Below are positions 1 to 12,475 of a stretch of DNA of 64,000 nucleotides, one piece after another. How positions within the stretch are numbered: the stretch's first letter is position 1; the number at the start of each line of letters is the position of its first letter. The stretch covers positions 36,241,955-36,305,954 of the forward strand of contig OX155950.1 of the NCBI GenBank assembly GCA_944548615.1, written 5' to 3'. The notes under the pieces are model-generated. The model did not search any database. It was not told the origin of the DNA and saw nothing but the letters and a program-made list of their open reading frames with translations. The position numbers were made by a program, and so were the translations under genes. This stretch comes from Micropterix aruncella (lineage: Eukaryota; Arthropoda; Insecta; Lepidoptera; Micropterigidae).

Positions 1-261
1 GACAGTGATGCTGACTTCATCTCCCGTCTTTTATTTCCTGAAGGCCAATATATAATATGGTAAATGCATTTTATATGTGATGAGGTACGGCGTGGAAAAT
101 TCAATCTTGTCGGTCAATATATTTAAAGTTGCTCAGCGTGCTATGGAAAAGCTAAACCAGGAATCTCTCTAAGGAACATGATTAGAAATGTAGTTACTTT
201 ACAATATTACTTTCTCTGTCAAGGTCAGGGAAGTTATTGAAATAACAAGAAAATATATTAA

Positions 262-648
262 AAGGAATAAAAAACACGACTGCCGTTACAAAAATATAAG
301 TACTGTACAAAAATATATTTTTTTTGTTTTTTTTTATAACATATTTGTGGTTTATGTATTTATATAGGTTTATGTATTTATATAGGTACATACATATATT
401 TTCGAAATGTACTCAATCATACTGTTTATTTGACACTAAATGCGAAATATGTATGTTAATTTAGTGTCATTTGATATTTTGAAAGTTGATGTACCCTATG
501 GCACTCGAGATGACATAACAGTTCTAACGATACCACATATTTCTAAATTGGTGGACATTTAGAATTTATAGTGTAATAAAGTAACGGAAAACATACATCG
601 GAGAAGCCTGAAAATATTGCACTTCTATTTGTTAAGCAGTCGCGTAAA
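262..648 (+). repeat. Repeat family A, copy 1
   Basis: This ~390-bp block starts at CGACTGCCGTTACA and ends near GCAGTCGCGTAAA. It aligns by eye with 11466-11872 and 26036-26405, and in inverse with 15097-15445, 18558-18900 and 20055-20145. The two ends share an inverted CGACTGC core, so the family may be a short-TIR DNA element. No coding capacity is seen; short open frames here lie inside the repeat. Confidence 0.6.
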
Positions 649-689
649 AAGAACCCGAACTTCAATAGTAATGATAGTTTCAAACTATA

Positions 690-830
690 TACTACGTGGG
701 ACCATCTTCTTAAACGTGCTTAACTCCCATCACCGAGCGCAAGGCGCGACACAATATGTAGTGAGTGTTATGTGCATGGTGAATTTTCAAAATTCGCGCG
801 TGCTGGCCCCTTTCCCCTTCCTCTCCCTTC
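690..830 (+). repeat. Repeat family G, copy 1
   Basis: The segment shares the ordered words CTACGTGG, CTTCTTAAA, GAGTGTT.TGTG and AATTCGCGCG with 14155-14285. The two copies are diverged and both sit in short moderately GC-rich islands. The class is unknown. Confidence 0.4.
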
Positions 831-908
831 TCTATTATAGTCTGCGTAGTTAGCAACAGTTGCCTGCTGTATAACAACGGATGACGAGTGACAGCGATTA
901 GTCTAGAC

Positions 909-1196
909 CAGTGTTTTCCAATTAGTGGTACGCGTTCCAATTAGCGCTTTGCGAAGTTAAATCAAGGAGTACGAGCGGGAATATTCTTGAGAGTTCTTTT
1001 AGAATTGTACAAAAAAACGTACATATCTGTCACATTAAACTGATTTTTACCATCATCGACTGTATTTTGATGGTACTAAGTAACAAAAAAAAACTGAATA
1101 TTTTTTTTATTTATCATGCCTGCGATAAGGAGTAGGTACTCGAGTTTGAGGTCATTTTTAAAGTGGTACGCAAGAAAAACTAATCAATAACCACTG
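909..1196. mobile_element. hAT-type MITE with perfect 8-bp TSD
   Basis: The 288-bp element starts CAGTGTTTTCCAATTAG and ends with the inverted form of CAGTGGTTATTGATTAG. Both ends also carry a GTGGTACGC/GCGTACCAC word. It is flanked on both sides by the identical octamer GTCTAGAC (901-908 and 1197-1204). A CAGTG terminus with an 8-bp target duplication is the hAT superfamily hallmark. There is no coding capacity, so it is non-autonomous. Because the octamer is itself palindromic, part of it could belong to the TIR. Confidence 0.8.
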
Positions 1197-1204
1197 GTCT
1201 AGAC

Positions 1205-2177
1205 AGACCCTGGTAAACGGCGGTTACAAAAAAAAATCATAATGCCTCATACTGGACTTGCCATGATGACTAAAATGCTATGATACTAGACTTGATTGGT
1301 TTTTATTATACCATTGAATTTTAGTTTAAATATTGATTTAAATAATGACTTGTAATAAGGCCTAGTTACATAATAAACCCCATTTAACTAAGTTAAATAT
1401 CCAGTTTATCTAACAATATCATCCATATATGCAAAATTTCAGACGTGTAGAATTCCAATACAACATGAAGTGATGAGTTGAGCTTCGATATTTAACAACT
1501 GATAAATATACGTCACCTTTCATACAAAAAATCCTATTTTCCAGGAACCAACCAAGGAAGCATGCCTCTTAAAATATCAATTTCTCTCAAACATTTCTGA
1601 GTGCCCTATACTATACGTATGTGTACTGTGTAGACGATAAGCTTTTGACCGAGGCGTAGAGACGTAGAGGCGTAGAAGCGTAGCAGCATTGAAAATTAAG
1701 TGTCACGAGCAGTTCAGACCAGAAAGTGTATTGTCTTTTATAGGGATCTAATTTGGGAGCCGTGTAATGAGAAAAACAATACTTCTTCTTCATCTGGTGC
1801 CATGTTCGCTACCGAACTCAGGATCTTGTTTCTATGATATTGCAGCTTTAAACAGGGATGATACGATACAGTATATGTATAATACCCTAGTGTAACACCG
1901 ATTATGCTGGTAACACTCTAAAAATGGAATAATGAAAACCAAAATCAATGATAAATTTCAAAAAAGAGATAAATTTAATAATACACTAAATAAATGTATT
2001 AATAGTATGAAGAAATACAACATGTGACGAAAAGAAAATAAATACATACTCTATCAACATATTTACCCTCACACACATCGACCAAACTATACGAAATCAA
2101 CACACCTTACATTCACAACTTTATATATCGTAAAATATAACATAGATCTATAAATCATATACACTCATAAACGCACA
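1205..2177. other. No gene recognised
   Basis: AT-rich sequence. No open frame longer than about 60 codons looks like protein, and no repeat partner was noticed elsewhere in the window. Confidence 0.5.
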
Positions 2178-2241
2178 AGCACACACACACACACACACAC
2201 ACAAACAAACAAACACACACACACATACACACACACAAACA
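2178..2241. repeat. (CA)n microsatellite
   Basis: An interrupted run of CA dinucleotides with CAAA variants. Confidence 0.9.
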
Positions 2242-2597
2242 TCCATAGGCACTAATATATTCACTTACATATATTTGTGTTAAATATAGGTAGGTATAAT
2301 GCTACATTTGTATAAAAATATTTTGTATCTTTGTTGGATGTAATTTTGTCAGTTTGAATTTTATATATTTATGTCATGTTACGCTGTAAGTTTCTATTAA
2401 ATAAATGTGTTGAAATGAAATTATGTCAAACGTTGTCAAAAGGCTTTGCGGGATCAAAGAAGACAGAATACCTAATTTTTAAAAATCAATTGTGTCTTCC
2501 CAAGATTTCCCTGGCAATAAGACAACCCTCCCCCCCCCCCCCCCCTCCCCGCACCAAAGCCTCTAACCTTTACCCCCAACCCTATTAAATTTATATA

Positions 2598-2925
2598 AAA
2601 AACGGCCAGTAAGCCACCCGATTGCTATAATCCCTTTCTATAAATCACACCGCTAACTTGACCACTAAAGAGTCTTGGTTTCAAAATTCAATTTAATTGC
2701 CCAAGGTCGTCATCGCTTAAAAACGGCCCGTTGGCCACCCGATTGCAATATTTCCTATCTATGAATCACACCGCATACGTGACCCATCACGAGGCTACAT
2801 TTCAAATTTCAAGTCAATCGGCTGAGGTCACCTTCACTTAAAATCGTCGTTGGCCAACCGATTGCAATTACCTCTTTCGATGAATCTCCCTGCTCGCTTG
2901 AAAATTTCATAAAGTGGTTTCAGCC
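2598..2925 (+). repeat. Tandem ~121-bp LINE-tail-like units
   Basis: Three successive units begin at about 2600, 2721 and 2842 with AACGGCC.GT..GCCACCCG or a variant. Each runs through a 'caaTTTCAAgTCAATcGG' type sentence. Such sequence is typical of 3' untranslated tails of insect LINEs. The third unit is partial and the units are diverged. No coding sequence is present. Confidence 0.6.
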
Positions 2926-2943
2926 CAACAAGACACCTGTGTA

Positions 2944-3130
2944 TCGAGTTTAAATTCTATAAGTCCAATATTTCCAGACTAAAGGACTAACACGCCCTCT
3001 GATGGACCGATTTCAACCACAAACTTTTTAAATCTTGCCATGGTCAAATGATGCCTGCATGCCGAATTTAAGCTCAATCGGATGAAGCGTTTGGACGATA
3101 TCGTGGAAGAATTCTCACACACAGACAGAC
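2944..3130 (+). repeat. LINE-tail-like repeat, copy 1
   Basis: The segment contains TAAGTCCAATATTTC, GGACCGATTTCAACCACAA and GATCAAATGATGC-type words. It matches 30938-31080 in the same orientation. It is followed by a short CAGA/CACA run. It is probably the 3' tail of a degenerate LINE. Confidence 0.55.
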
Positions 3131-3614
3131 AGACACACACAGAAGTGCGTTCACAATAATTAACTTTCTCGTCGGTTGGAAGGCTGGTAAAGTAAAACAT
3201 GTGGATAAAGAAGAGTGTAAGAAAAACAACAGGATACTATCTAACCATGGATATATGTAGCAAGTAGATAGAGAAATCCGCTAATAGCGAATATGCTATA
3301 AATATGTATGACTAATTTGTGCCCCGCTGCAAGAGTGGGGGGCGTTCATGATTCAGCCTCAGGCCATTCCGACGCTCGACGCCCTCGCTCGACGCCCATT
3401 TCCTGAACACCAATCAAATTATGAAGTACGCACAACGAGTGACTACTTTGAGGGATATTGCATGATTGCAACTTAACTCATTTCCACCCTAATCCTCTGT
3501 CATGGCCTATGTATCTCGATATATTTCTATAATGATAGCCCAGTCCAATTAGCTTAAAAACGGGGGTAACTGTGTCTTTATTCGTTTTTTTAATATATAA
3601 TGTACTGAAGTAAA

Positions 3615-3867
<253 letters not shown>

Positions 3868-3924
3868 TTTAAAAAAATTACACCCTTAAAATATTAAAAT
3901 ATATATATATATATATATAGAGAG

Positions 3925-4600
<676 letters not shown>

Positions 4601-4855
4601 TGCTGGAAAGGAATAGGCGATTAGTATATCTAAAAACTAATGATTAATGAAAAATGTTGGTTCTATATTTCGGTGTAAACCGTTGTCAAGATAAATGACA
4701 TTTCTGAAATCGAACAATTCCTTGAAAATATAAATTCAAGAAATCGAACCAATAGAAATGATTAATAATATTTTACACGATCCAGCTAAAGTATATCATA
4801 ACCGACCGTGAAAAATATTATTTTTAATGAATGATTATAAATAAAAAATAAAAAG

Positions 4856-5290
<435 letters not shown>

Positions 5291-5580
5291 ACGTAGGTAC
5301 TCATATAGATACATATACACATACACACATACATATACATACATACACAAATATATCAATATAACGATCTAAATATATTATAGTATTATTCTTTTGCATT
5401 ATATTACAATATAGTACATTTTGTTTAATATCTTATATCATATTATATAGTATAATAGTAAAGTTATGCAGAAATATATATTTTTTTTTAAGATATGACT
5501 TGCAGCAGTTCTTTCTCTGTCCTTGAACGACCTATGTCGTCAAGCCATTTTTTAATATTTTTTTTGAATAAAATGGTATT

Positions 5581-5732
<152 letters not shown>

Positions 5733-6426
5733 AGCTCAATCTGGAAGAGTCCTCGTTCGATCTCGCTTTGTTCTGGATTGCTTTAGTTTCTTCTAAAATG
5801 CATTACTAGGACTATTTTAAAATTTTGCCGCAAAATAAAATTGCGAAACATACCCATTAATAATGTTTTATTTAGTAGTAAAAATAGTAGACAATAAAGA
5901 AACTCAAATTTTCCATGCACTCCTCGTTATTATAAAGTTCGCGTTATACTTTTATGATAAAGTTCGTTCCCTAACGCCTTCAGCATCACCGGCCAGATGT
6001 ATCTTCGCTTGCTTTATAATACTTCACACTCTGCACGGTCTGTCGACTTTCCTCTTAGACGTTCACGCCACTTAGTTCTATTTTTACAAGAAATATTAGG
6101 GATTCTCTTCACATTCATAATATTATACGGTTTAGCCAGATTATAAAGGATGATTTCGGAATATACGTATATTCAAGTTGTTCACGAGGGACTGAAGTTC
6201 GCTAATGGATATCCGCTTTGCCTTTAAGGCCGAAACGACCGATTACTTTCAATGAACTAACTTCGTGGTTTATAGGCATGCGATTTGGCTTGTATAGAAT
6301 ACGGCTGAGTACTTATTTAATTGCGCTTTTGTGTGGGCTAGCCGGTCTCATTTGTGAGGGTTGTTAGCGATACTACCTTTTCTAACAAATCTTTTCATAT
6401 TGAATGCACCGCACCCTTGCTAATAT

Positions 6427-6944
6427 ATTATTATTGAAGTATTTGGATTGCCGTATCATGAAACCTAGAAGCTTAAAGAAGTTATTGTTAATAGATATTA
6501 AATTAATCCCGATTCCGGATTAGAAAGTACCCTCGCAGAGGTATCAGGACTTTTCTAATCAATGCTCTCGTTCTGCCCATCCTCGATTACGGCGACTGCG
6601 CATATGGAGCATGAATTCGTATTCATCGGAATTTTTGGACAACCATTCCTCGGGAATATAATAATATAATATAATATAATAAATAAATGCAGTATACAAA
6701 AAATACGGATACAAAAAATAATAATATACGAACTGTTTGAAGTACAAACATCTCAAAAAACTTCTGCACTCTTCCAACATATTAGGATATTATGTACCTT
6801 CACGTGGATTCCAAATAGCTGCATTCGTTTTCATGCGACTTCTAACAATTGAGTCGTACAACGCGCATAAGCCGAATATTATTGTTTATAAGTATTTGGA
6901 TTGCCGTATCATAAACCCAAGAAGCTTAAAAGAATTTGTTGTTA
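6427..6944 (+). repeat. Internal direct duplication (two ~68-bp copies)
   Basis: The copies at 6427-6494 and 6876-6944 share AGTATTTGGATTGCCGTATC and GAAGCTTAAA. They are about 450 bp apart in the same orientation. Confidence 0.6.
6549..6611 (+). pseudogene. LINE reverse transcriptase thumb-region relic
   Basis: One frame reads TFLINALVLPILDYGDCAYG before a stop. This matches the loose pattern of a hydrophobic helix, LxxPxxxYxDxxY, just after the polymerase palm in CR1/Jockey-type LINEs. Only about 20 codons are recognisable and flanking frames are closed. It is probably a small remnant, but a chance match cannot be excluded. Confidence 0.4.
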
Positions 6945-7985
6945 ATTGCCTAACGTGTTTATTGAAGTTAAACTGGGAGTCGATACAAACTCCCAAGTCC
7001 TTGATTTCAGTTTGTATTATTAAGAATTACTATATCCCCATAGTATTACTTATATTCATGAATTTACTTTAATTTATTTTTCGAATAAATTTTTATTTTC
7101 ATTAAATTGCGCAACCCTATAGACCGATTTGGTAACATTTATGTGCCGGCGAAATCCAGGTGATGCTGATGATAACATAGACGACCAAATTAAAATCCAT
7201 TAATTTGAACACCTGTTCGTTGATAATGAAGGGTTTTTTTTAATTAAAAGACTGATTGATAATAAATCCCAGATATTCCATCTAGTAGGGTGATAAAATT
7301 CACACAAATGTAATCTTATCTGCTTCGCAAAAAAAACATACTTTTGTTTATCTTTGCCAAAATCGATTTTCTTGTTTTGGATAATTTTATAAAATACAAA
7401 TAAAAAATAAAAATTTAACCACTGATAACAATAAAAATATCTAATTATTAGAGCGATAGATGTGCATTTTTTTATAGGCTTATTACATCACATTTATATT
7501 ACGTAGAAATAAAATGCCATATTAGCCTATGTTAACATTAAAATGCCTAAATTATTACGTATTGTAAAATAAAATGTCTGTATGTCAAATTAAAAATTGA
7601 CACGTTTTTGTAAATATTAAGAGCTATGATTTAAAAAATTGTTTGAGATTATATTATTATTTTAAACCATGTAGGCGTGTTTAATGCGCCACTTAGAGTT
7701 CTCCGCCCTACTGTTATACTACGAATCTCGCTTTATTAACCATAATAATCAATTTTAGGAACTATGACTAGGATAGTATCGTAGTATAATAATGGTTTGC
7801 AACTTGCAAGTCGTAATAAGCCGTGGAGCAATCTAATATACAGTGTGAGTTTTTAATCGTTTTGATCAAAAATATAAGCGTTTTGATAGAACATGTAAAG
7901 AAAAACATTTTTTTTTATTGTTTTTTTTTGTCAAATTTTTCTATTAAAGAAAAATTTAGGAAGCGTTAATCAGGCTGAGCCATCC

Positions 7986-8041
7986 AGCGGTAGGTAAAAA
8001 TATCGCTAATAAACAATATGAGCGATATTTTACCTACCGCT
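7986..8041. repeat. Hairpin, ~21-bp arms
   Basis: AGCGGTAGGTAAAAATATCG (7986-8007) pairs with its inverted copy at 8021-8041, leaving a 13-nt loop and one A indel. Poly-T/poly-A rich flanks surround it. It may be the core of a small foldback element. Confidence 0.7.
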
Positions 8042-8179
8042 TGTTAGCGCTTTACATACTATTTTTTAAAAAAAAGCTTATTTTCGAATTAATTTATTTT
8101 GTGTTATTATTTTTTTTTCCCAAAACTTCCTATCAAAATTTGTTTAGTTCGTCGTACTGATACACCCACTACAAGGATG

Positions 8180-8560
8180 TCACTAATTAAAAACTCATCC
8201 TGTATAATCAGTGATATTATTTTCAATGGTTTGGTTCGAATTGATTCGTGTACGACTGGCTTTACCTTTGGGATAGGGTGGATGGGTTAACGTCGAATTT
8301 CGAAACGGCAAATGGGGCTCGTGCGATGGCCGCGCGTGTGTCTGAAGCTCGCGTGTCGGCTGGCTGATTGTGTTTACTGCGGCGGTTGTTACTTTTAACG
8401 GTATGAAAATTTTCATAATCCCGCTCGGCGTTGCTGCGAGCACATGTTGATAATGGAATGCAGGCAACGCCGACGCTGACTGTGCGACGTGGTAAAGGGC
8501 GGCAGCCGTCGTCGGCGGCAAACGGCGGCACACGTTGCGGCTTCGCTTTTTTATCAAAGT
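8180..8560. other. GC-rich island without a recognised gene
   Basis: CpG-rich block with overlapping open frames of 114-120 codons on the minus strand. They are rich in Arg, Ala and Pro with no known motif. This is what random GC-rich sequence gives. It could be part of a MITE body. Confidence 0.4.
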
Positions 8561-8562
8561 GA

Positions 8563-8765
8563 CTTCGCTGGAAATATTCGTCCACGGAAGGGGGAACTGC
8601 CTTCACGGAAATGAATTTTACTGCTAACTTAGCAGGCTATAATTATTAAATGCAGGAAAATCTCGAGAAAGAAACGCTAACGTAAAGAGTCAGCAGGTAT
8701 TATTTGCATTTAAATACTTCAAGCTTACTCAACTGTAAAAGAAGGCATCGCAAGAAAAAAATCAG
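8563..8765 (+). repeat. Repeat B, copy 1
   Basis: The block begins CTTCGCTGGAAATATTCG and ends GGCATCGCAAGAAAAAAATC. It is nearly identical to 8899-9104. No coding sequence. Confidence 0.85.
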
Positions 8766-8898
8766 TTGTATCATCTTAAGACTTTCCCAGAAAGTAGTTA
8801 AGGACTGATTTCATTTGAATATTAACTTCAAAAATAAAATCGACGAGCTCCCTCCGATTTGGTTCCGTCGCAACCACCTCGGGCGGCGTGGAAAGTGG
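8766..8898 (+). repeat. Repeat family E fragment between the B copies
   Basis: It contains ACTTTCCCAGAAAGTAG, GGACTGATTTCA, TAAAATCGA, and a CTCCGATTTGGTTCCGTCGC stretch. It resembles 60654-60830 (ATTTTCCCGGCAAG...GGTTGGGTTCCATTGCG). Shorter pieces occur at 30755-30840, 40988-41030 and 46130-46170. Confidence 0.5.
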
Positions 8899-9104
8899 CT
8901 TCGCTGGAAATATTCGTCCACGGAAGGGTGAACTGCCTTCACGAAAATGAATTTTACTGCTAACTTAGCAGGCTATAATTATTATTAAATGCAGGAAAAT
9001 CTCGAGAAAGGAACGCTAACGTGAAGAGTCAGCAGGCAATATTTGCATTTAAATATTTTAACCTTACTCAACTGTTAAAAACGGCATCGCAAAAAAAAAT
9101 CGGT
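8899..9104 (+). repeat. Repeat B, copy 2
   Basis: Direct copy of 8563-8765, differing by a few substitutions and an extra ATT. The pair flanking a family E piece suggests a local tandem duplication of a B+E unit. Confidence 0.85.
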
Positions 9105-9544
9105 AGATCAGACTGTAGATCATCTCACAGCGCGTTTACGACATAGGAAATTATTATTTAATTTTTTTGACAATTTCTTTATTTATCTATTTATTTATTT
9201 GTGTATTTCTTTATTGATACTTTTATGCAAGTATTTCATTAATATATGTAATAATTTATGTATATATTTGTATATACAATATAATACAATACAATCAACT
9301 ACTCCAGTAGATAGGCATTCCTACACTTGGATGCGTCATAAAATTAAATGCCTAAAATTTAATTATTAAAAACATAACTATCATGATAGTTTTCATGGCT
9401 GTAATATTATATTTCATATTACCTACTTGCAAATAATCAAAATATACTAATGTCATTAAAAAGTAAGAGAGAAAATTATATAAATAAATACAAACGGAGC
9501 TGCAATGGAATTCACCGACCGGAGTCGGGCCCATCATAATACTA
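9105..9544. other. No gene recognised
   Basis: AT-rich, with TTTAT-type low-complexity sequence around 9180-9260. Nothing else identified. Confidence 0.5.
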
Positions 9545-9638
9545 TTTTTTTTACACTTCTGGGGGGTGAGCAGTGGATTCCGGACTTACGAACCGGCTGT
9601 GGTAGGTTTAGGACAGCTGTCTTGCCACATGTGAGCGT
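9545..9638 (-). other. Probable 3' UTR of the RLE-type LINE
   Basis: Read on the minus strand, this follows the second stop of the endonuclease relic and ends in GTGTAAAAAAAATAG. It contains GGAATCCACTGCTCACCCCC. The A-run suggests the LINE's 3' end. The boundary is inferred. Confidence 0.4.
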
Positions 9639-10367
9639 TCACCTTACCACCCATTCACTCCCCCTTCGAAGCCATAGAATTTGAGATGCGCAAATCGCAG
9701 TTTTAGATAATTTTTCTAAGAAAGAGTTGATTATTTTTCTGGAAAGGCCAAGATCTTTAAAGAGGTGAAATAGAGATTAAGCTGGCAGGCCACGAGCGTC
9801 AACTTCCACCGCGTGAAGGTGAACAGTGAAGCCGTTCCGGGTTACGGCATTTGCAAGATCATGGTATTTATTTAATTTGTACTCGTGGTTTTTTGGGATA
9901 TTTGATTCCCATGGAACAGTTAATTCTACAATAAGAGCCACCTTCCGAGATAGAGAGTAAAGAGTTATATCTGGACGGAGGGCTGTGCATCCGAGACTTT
10001 CAGGGAATTTATACTGCTTAGAGACCGAATCAACCTCCAGAATCCAATCTGTAGCTTTCTCGATTATTGAGAAAGGTTTTGTAGTTAAATGTTTTTTGCC
10101 TTTAGAGCCATCCCGCACAAACTGTATTGGGGGTTTGGAGGATACTGGCAAACCCTTGTTGGCACGAGCCACTGAGAGACTAATTACCTCGCGAATAACA
10201 GCGAGAACTTTGTCATGGCGGTAAGTGTACCGTCCTTGATCTAAGGCCACCTTGCAGCCAGCTCGAATGTGTCTAGCTGTGCAAGGGGTATTGCTACAGA
10301 GGGGACAAGAACTATCCTCGGCAAAGCTCCAACGAGCGAGGTTGCAAATTCTATGTAGAATAATCAA
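9639..10367 (-). pseudogene. C-terminal part of a LINE with restriction-enzyme-like endonuclease
   Basis: The 196-codon open frame (9777-10367) is a 5'-truncated end of a non-LTR retrotransposon polyprotein. Near its start is a CCHC finger, CPLCSNTPCTARHIRAGC (C-x2-C-x8-H-x4-C), followed by GRYTYRHDKVL. About 90 residues on comes RPDITLYSLSRKVALIVELT then PWE, the PD-x(n)-E arrangement of the RLE nuclease used by R2/NeSL/CRE-type elements to nick target DNA. After the TAA at 9776-9778 the same frame continues for about 45 codons (SLFHLFKDLGL..., ...ILWLRRGSEW) to TGA at 9639-9641. The natural C-terminus therefore seems to be cut by one nonsense mutation. The reverse transcriptase is missing: upstream sequence beyond 10367 is unrelated. 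The domain call is fairly secure; the exact clade is not. Confidence 0.75.
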
Positions 10368-10591
10368 CGTAAAATAATGTTATTGTCAATCCAGCAATAT
10401 GCCTTCGTATTTTTTAAACATAAATAGATGTATAATAAATTATTTGAGAATTAGAATATCAGCTATCATAATACCGTTTTGTTTAAAATTTTACAAATTT
10501 TACGAATTATCAACATGGAAAATAAACTCGGAATTTTCCAACTCCCTTATACCATAGATTGGGTTTCTTACCAAATTATTTATAATTATCT

Positions 10592-10930
10592 TGTGAGGGA
10601 CCACCCCTCACTAGACTCCAATTTGCTCGATGTGAGGAGGTGGTATCAACTTGGGGTTTTCTCCGTAATGAAAGGCGGTCTTGACGAAGCCGAAGATGTT
10701 TATTGATGAATTTGATTGAAGATTGCCAGTTATAACGCTTCCGAATATTGATCGCGGCGAGCGGTTAGAAAGTGATTGCACGAAGAATGATGATCGCGGA
10801 TGTTTACTCGAAAAATGAGCGCGGAGGGTGGTTACCCGAGGAATGATGCGGAAGGCGACCGCTCGAGAATGATAATTGATTGGTCGAATGTACTGGTTTT
10901 TATACCATAATGCATGACGCAATGCTGAAA
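10592..10930 (-). mobile_element. 3' portion of an LTR related to the solo LTR at 15648-16255
   Basis: On the minus strand, the end ...CTAGTGAGGGGTGGTCCCTCACA and the preceding words GATACCACC, ATCAATAAA and CGTTATAACTGGCAAT match the last ~170 bp of the 15648-16255 LTR. Farther inward the two diverge. A TATAAAAA lies near 10897-10904 on the minus strand, as expected for an LTR promoter. The far boundary and target duplication were not found. The 103-codon frame here is not a gene. Confidence 0.5.
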
Positions 10931-11099
10931 GAGTGGTGGTAATAAGTGTGTCGATTGAATCGATTAGAAGAAATCAACATGAGTCACCGGCTGCGACTGC
11001 ATTCATTGCCGAAATTAGATGGAATTTAATGGCAGTCCACGTGTAGAATCGATTGTATTTGCGATTATGAATTTGTATGGAATCTATTTGCTGGTCATG

Positions 11100-11330
11100 C
11101 TTTTGTTGACTGATATGTAGGTACGAAGTCCCTACGATCTTTTTAAATTGGTCCTCTTCAAGGCTTTTCATTTGCTCTGGAAGCTTATTATAGAAGGACA
11201 AATTTTGGTGAACAAAACTGGAGATTAGATTTATTCCTCGTACCGTGATGAAGAAAATCACTATTCACCGGAACTTCTGCTATGTGTCTACGAGCGAACA
11301 TAATATTTTGGTAGATGTAGGAAGAAAATA
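11100..11330 (-). pseudogene. LINE ORF2 C-terminal relic, frameshifted
   Basis: On the minus strand one frame reads ...RRHIAEVPVNSDFLHHGTRN followed by KSNLQF. A second frame continues FVHQNLSFYNKLPEQMKSLE then FKKIV. Together they follow the usual end of CR1/Jockey-like LINE polymerases: H.TRNK...L, a ..FYNxLPxxIK.. block, then FKK.L. At least one frameshift separates the halves and the catalytic RT core is absent. The clade is uncertain. Confidence 0.6.
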
Positions 11331-11465
11331 TAAGGTATACATACAGACCAACCCCTTCAATCGCTACTTCTCCCTATGCTTCAGCTTTAGATAACTGAAT
11401 TTAATTAAATTCAATTAAAATTGCTAAATATTCATTGTAAAACCTTGACAAGTAAATGTAATAAA

Positions 11466-11872
11466 AGGAATAAAAAAACAGGACTGCCGTTACAAAAAGT
11501 AAACTAGGGTATTTACATTTTTTTGTACGGTTTTATATTAAATATTTGTTGTTTATGTATTTATCTATATAGCAACTTACATATTTTCGGATTGTACTCA
11601 AATAGACTTTTCATTCGACACCAAACACGATATATTTATATTAATTTATTGACATTTCGAGATTTGGACATTTAGACAGCTACTTACTTGATATTTTGAC
11701 AGCTTAAGTACCCTATAATACTCGGAATTACATAACGGTTCTAACAATACCACATTACTCTAAATCAGTTCGAGCGTTTAGAAGTTATTGCGAAATAAAA
11801 AACGGAAAACATACATAGATGAACCATGAACACATTACACTCCTTTTTAGTTGGACAGTCAGGTAAAATCAA
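11466..11872 (+). repeat. Repeat family A, copy 2
   Basis: Starts GGAATAAAAAAACAGGACTG and ends TTGGACAGTCAGGTAAA. This is the best preserved copy. It carries ATTTGGACATTTAGACAGC and ACATTACACTCCTTTTTAG, which recur in the other copies. Confidence 0.7.
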
Positions 11873-12119
11873 GTAAACGGCCTTATATTTATTGTTACGA
11901 TAATATATGTCAAATTGTTGAGAGCAACGCTGTCCAATTCTCTTATAATTCAAATATTATAGCTAGAAGATCATTATATCATACTAGTGTGTTCCTGGCG
12001 CGTAATATTCCCTATTTGCCATCCCACCAATCATCGTATACTGTTATCGGTTTGTTGTCGAATGCTAGTTCAAAGTATGCAAACAGAAGTGGGATTTGCG
12101 CACTGTTTTGATTTAGTCC

Positions 12120-12402
12120 GATGCACGGTCTGGAGTGCATCCGCAGCGCCCTAATGCATTGGCGCATTTCGCGAACGCGCCACGGAATGCAATCAACGCC
12201 CGACCGCCCCAGACGTAAATAAACAAACGGAACTAAACGATATCGGGTGAATTATTCAATAGTGAGTGCGCGGCGCGCGTAATGGGCCGAATTCAAATGA
12301 ACCGCAAATATTCGGTCGGACGGCGCGACGAGCGCGGTCGAACGCATTGTGACCGTTCATGATGCGCCTAAACGGTCGTGTTCGTCACCACCTCCGGCAA
12401 TA
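12120..12402. other. CpG-rich block with a segment shared with 15449-15515
   Basis: GC-rich sequence without a recognisable frame. Its last ~65 bp (12335-12400; GGTCGAACGCATTGTGACCG, AAACGGTCG, GTTCGTCACC.CCTCCG) recur directly at 15449-15515. Confidence 0.5.
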
Positions 12403-12404
12403 GT

Positions 12405-12475
12405 TGGGGAGCCAGCGACAAAAAGGTGGAAGAGTTCTGAAAAAGCTGACACTTTCAGATCAGACAGTATTTGTT
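12405..12475. repeat. Arm of a wide inverted pair (partner 14703-14775)
   Basis: GAGCCAGCGACAAAAAGGTG...AAAGCTGACACTTTCAGATC matches the reverse complement of 14703-14775 at roughly 80-85% by eye. The arms are 2.3 kb apart. They could be two unrelated copies or the ends of one old element. Confidence 0.55.

Noticed and set aside
9985..10224. Plus-strand 79-codon frame
   Set aside because: Antisense of the RLE nuclease region, which has clear domain motifs on the minus strand.
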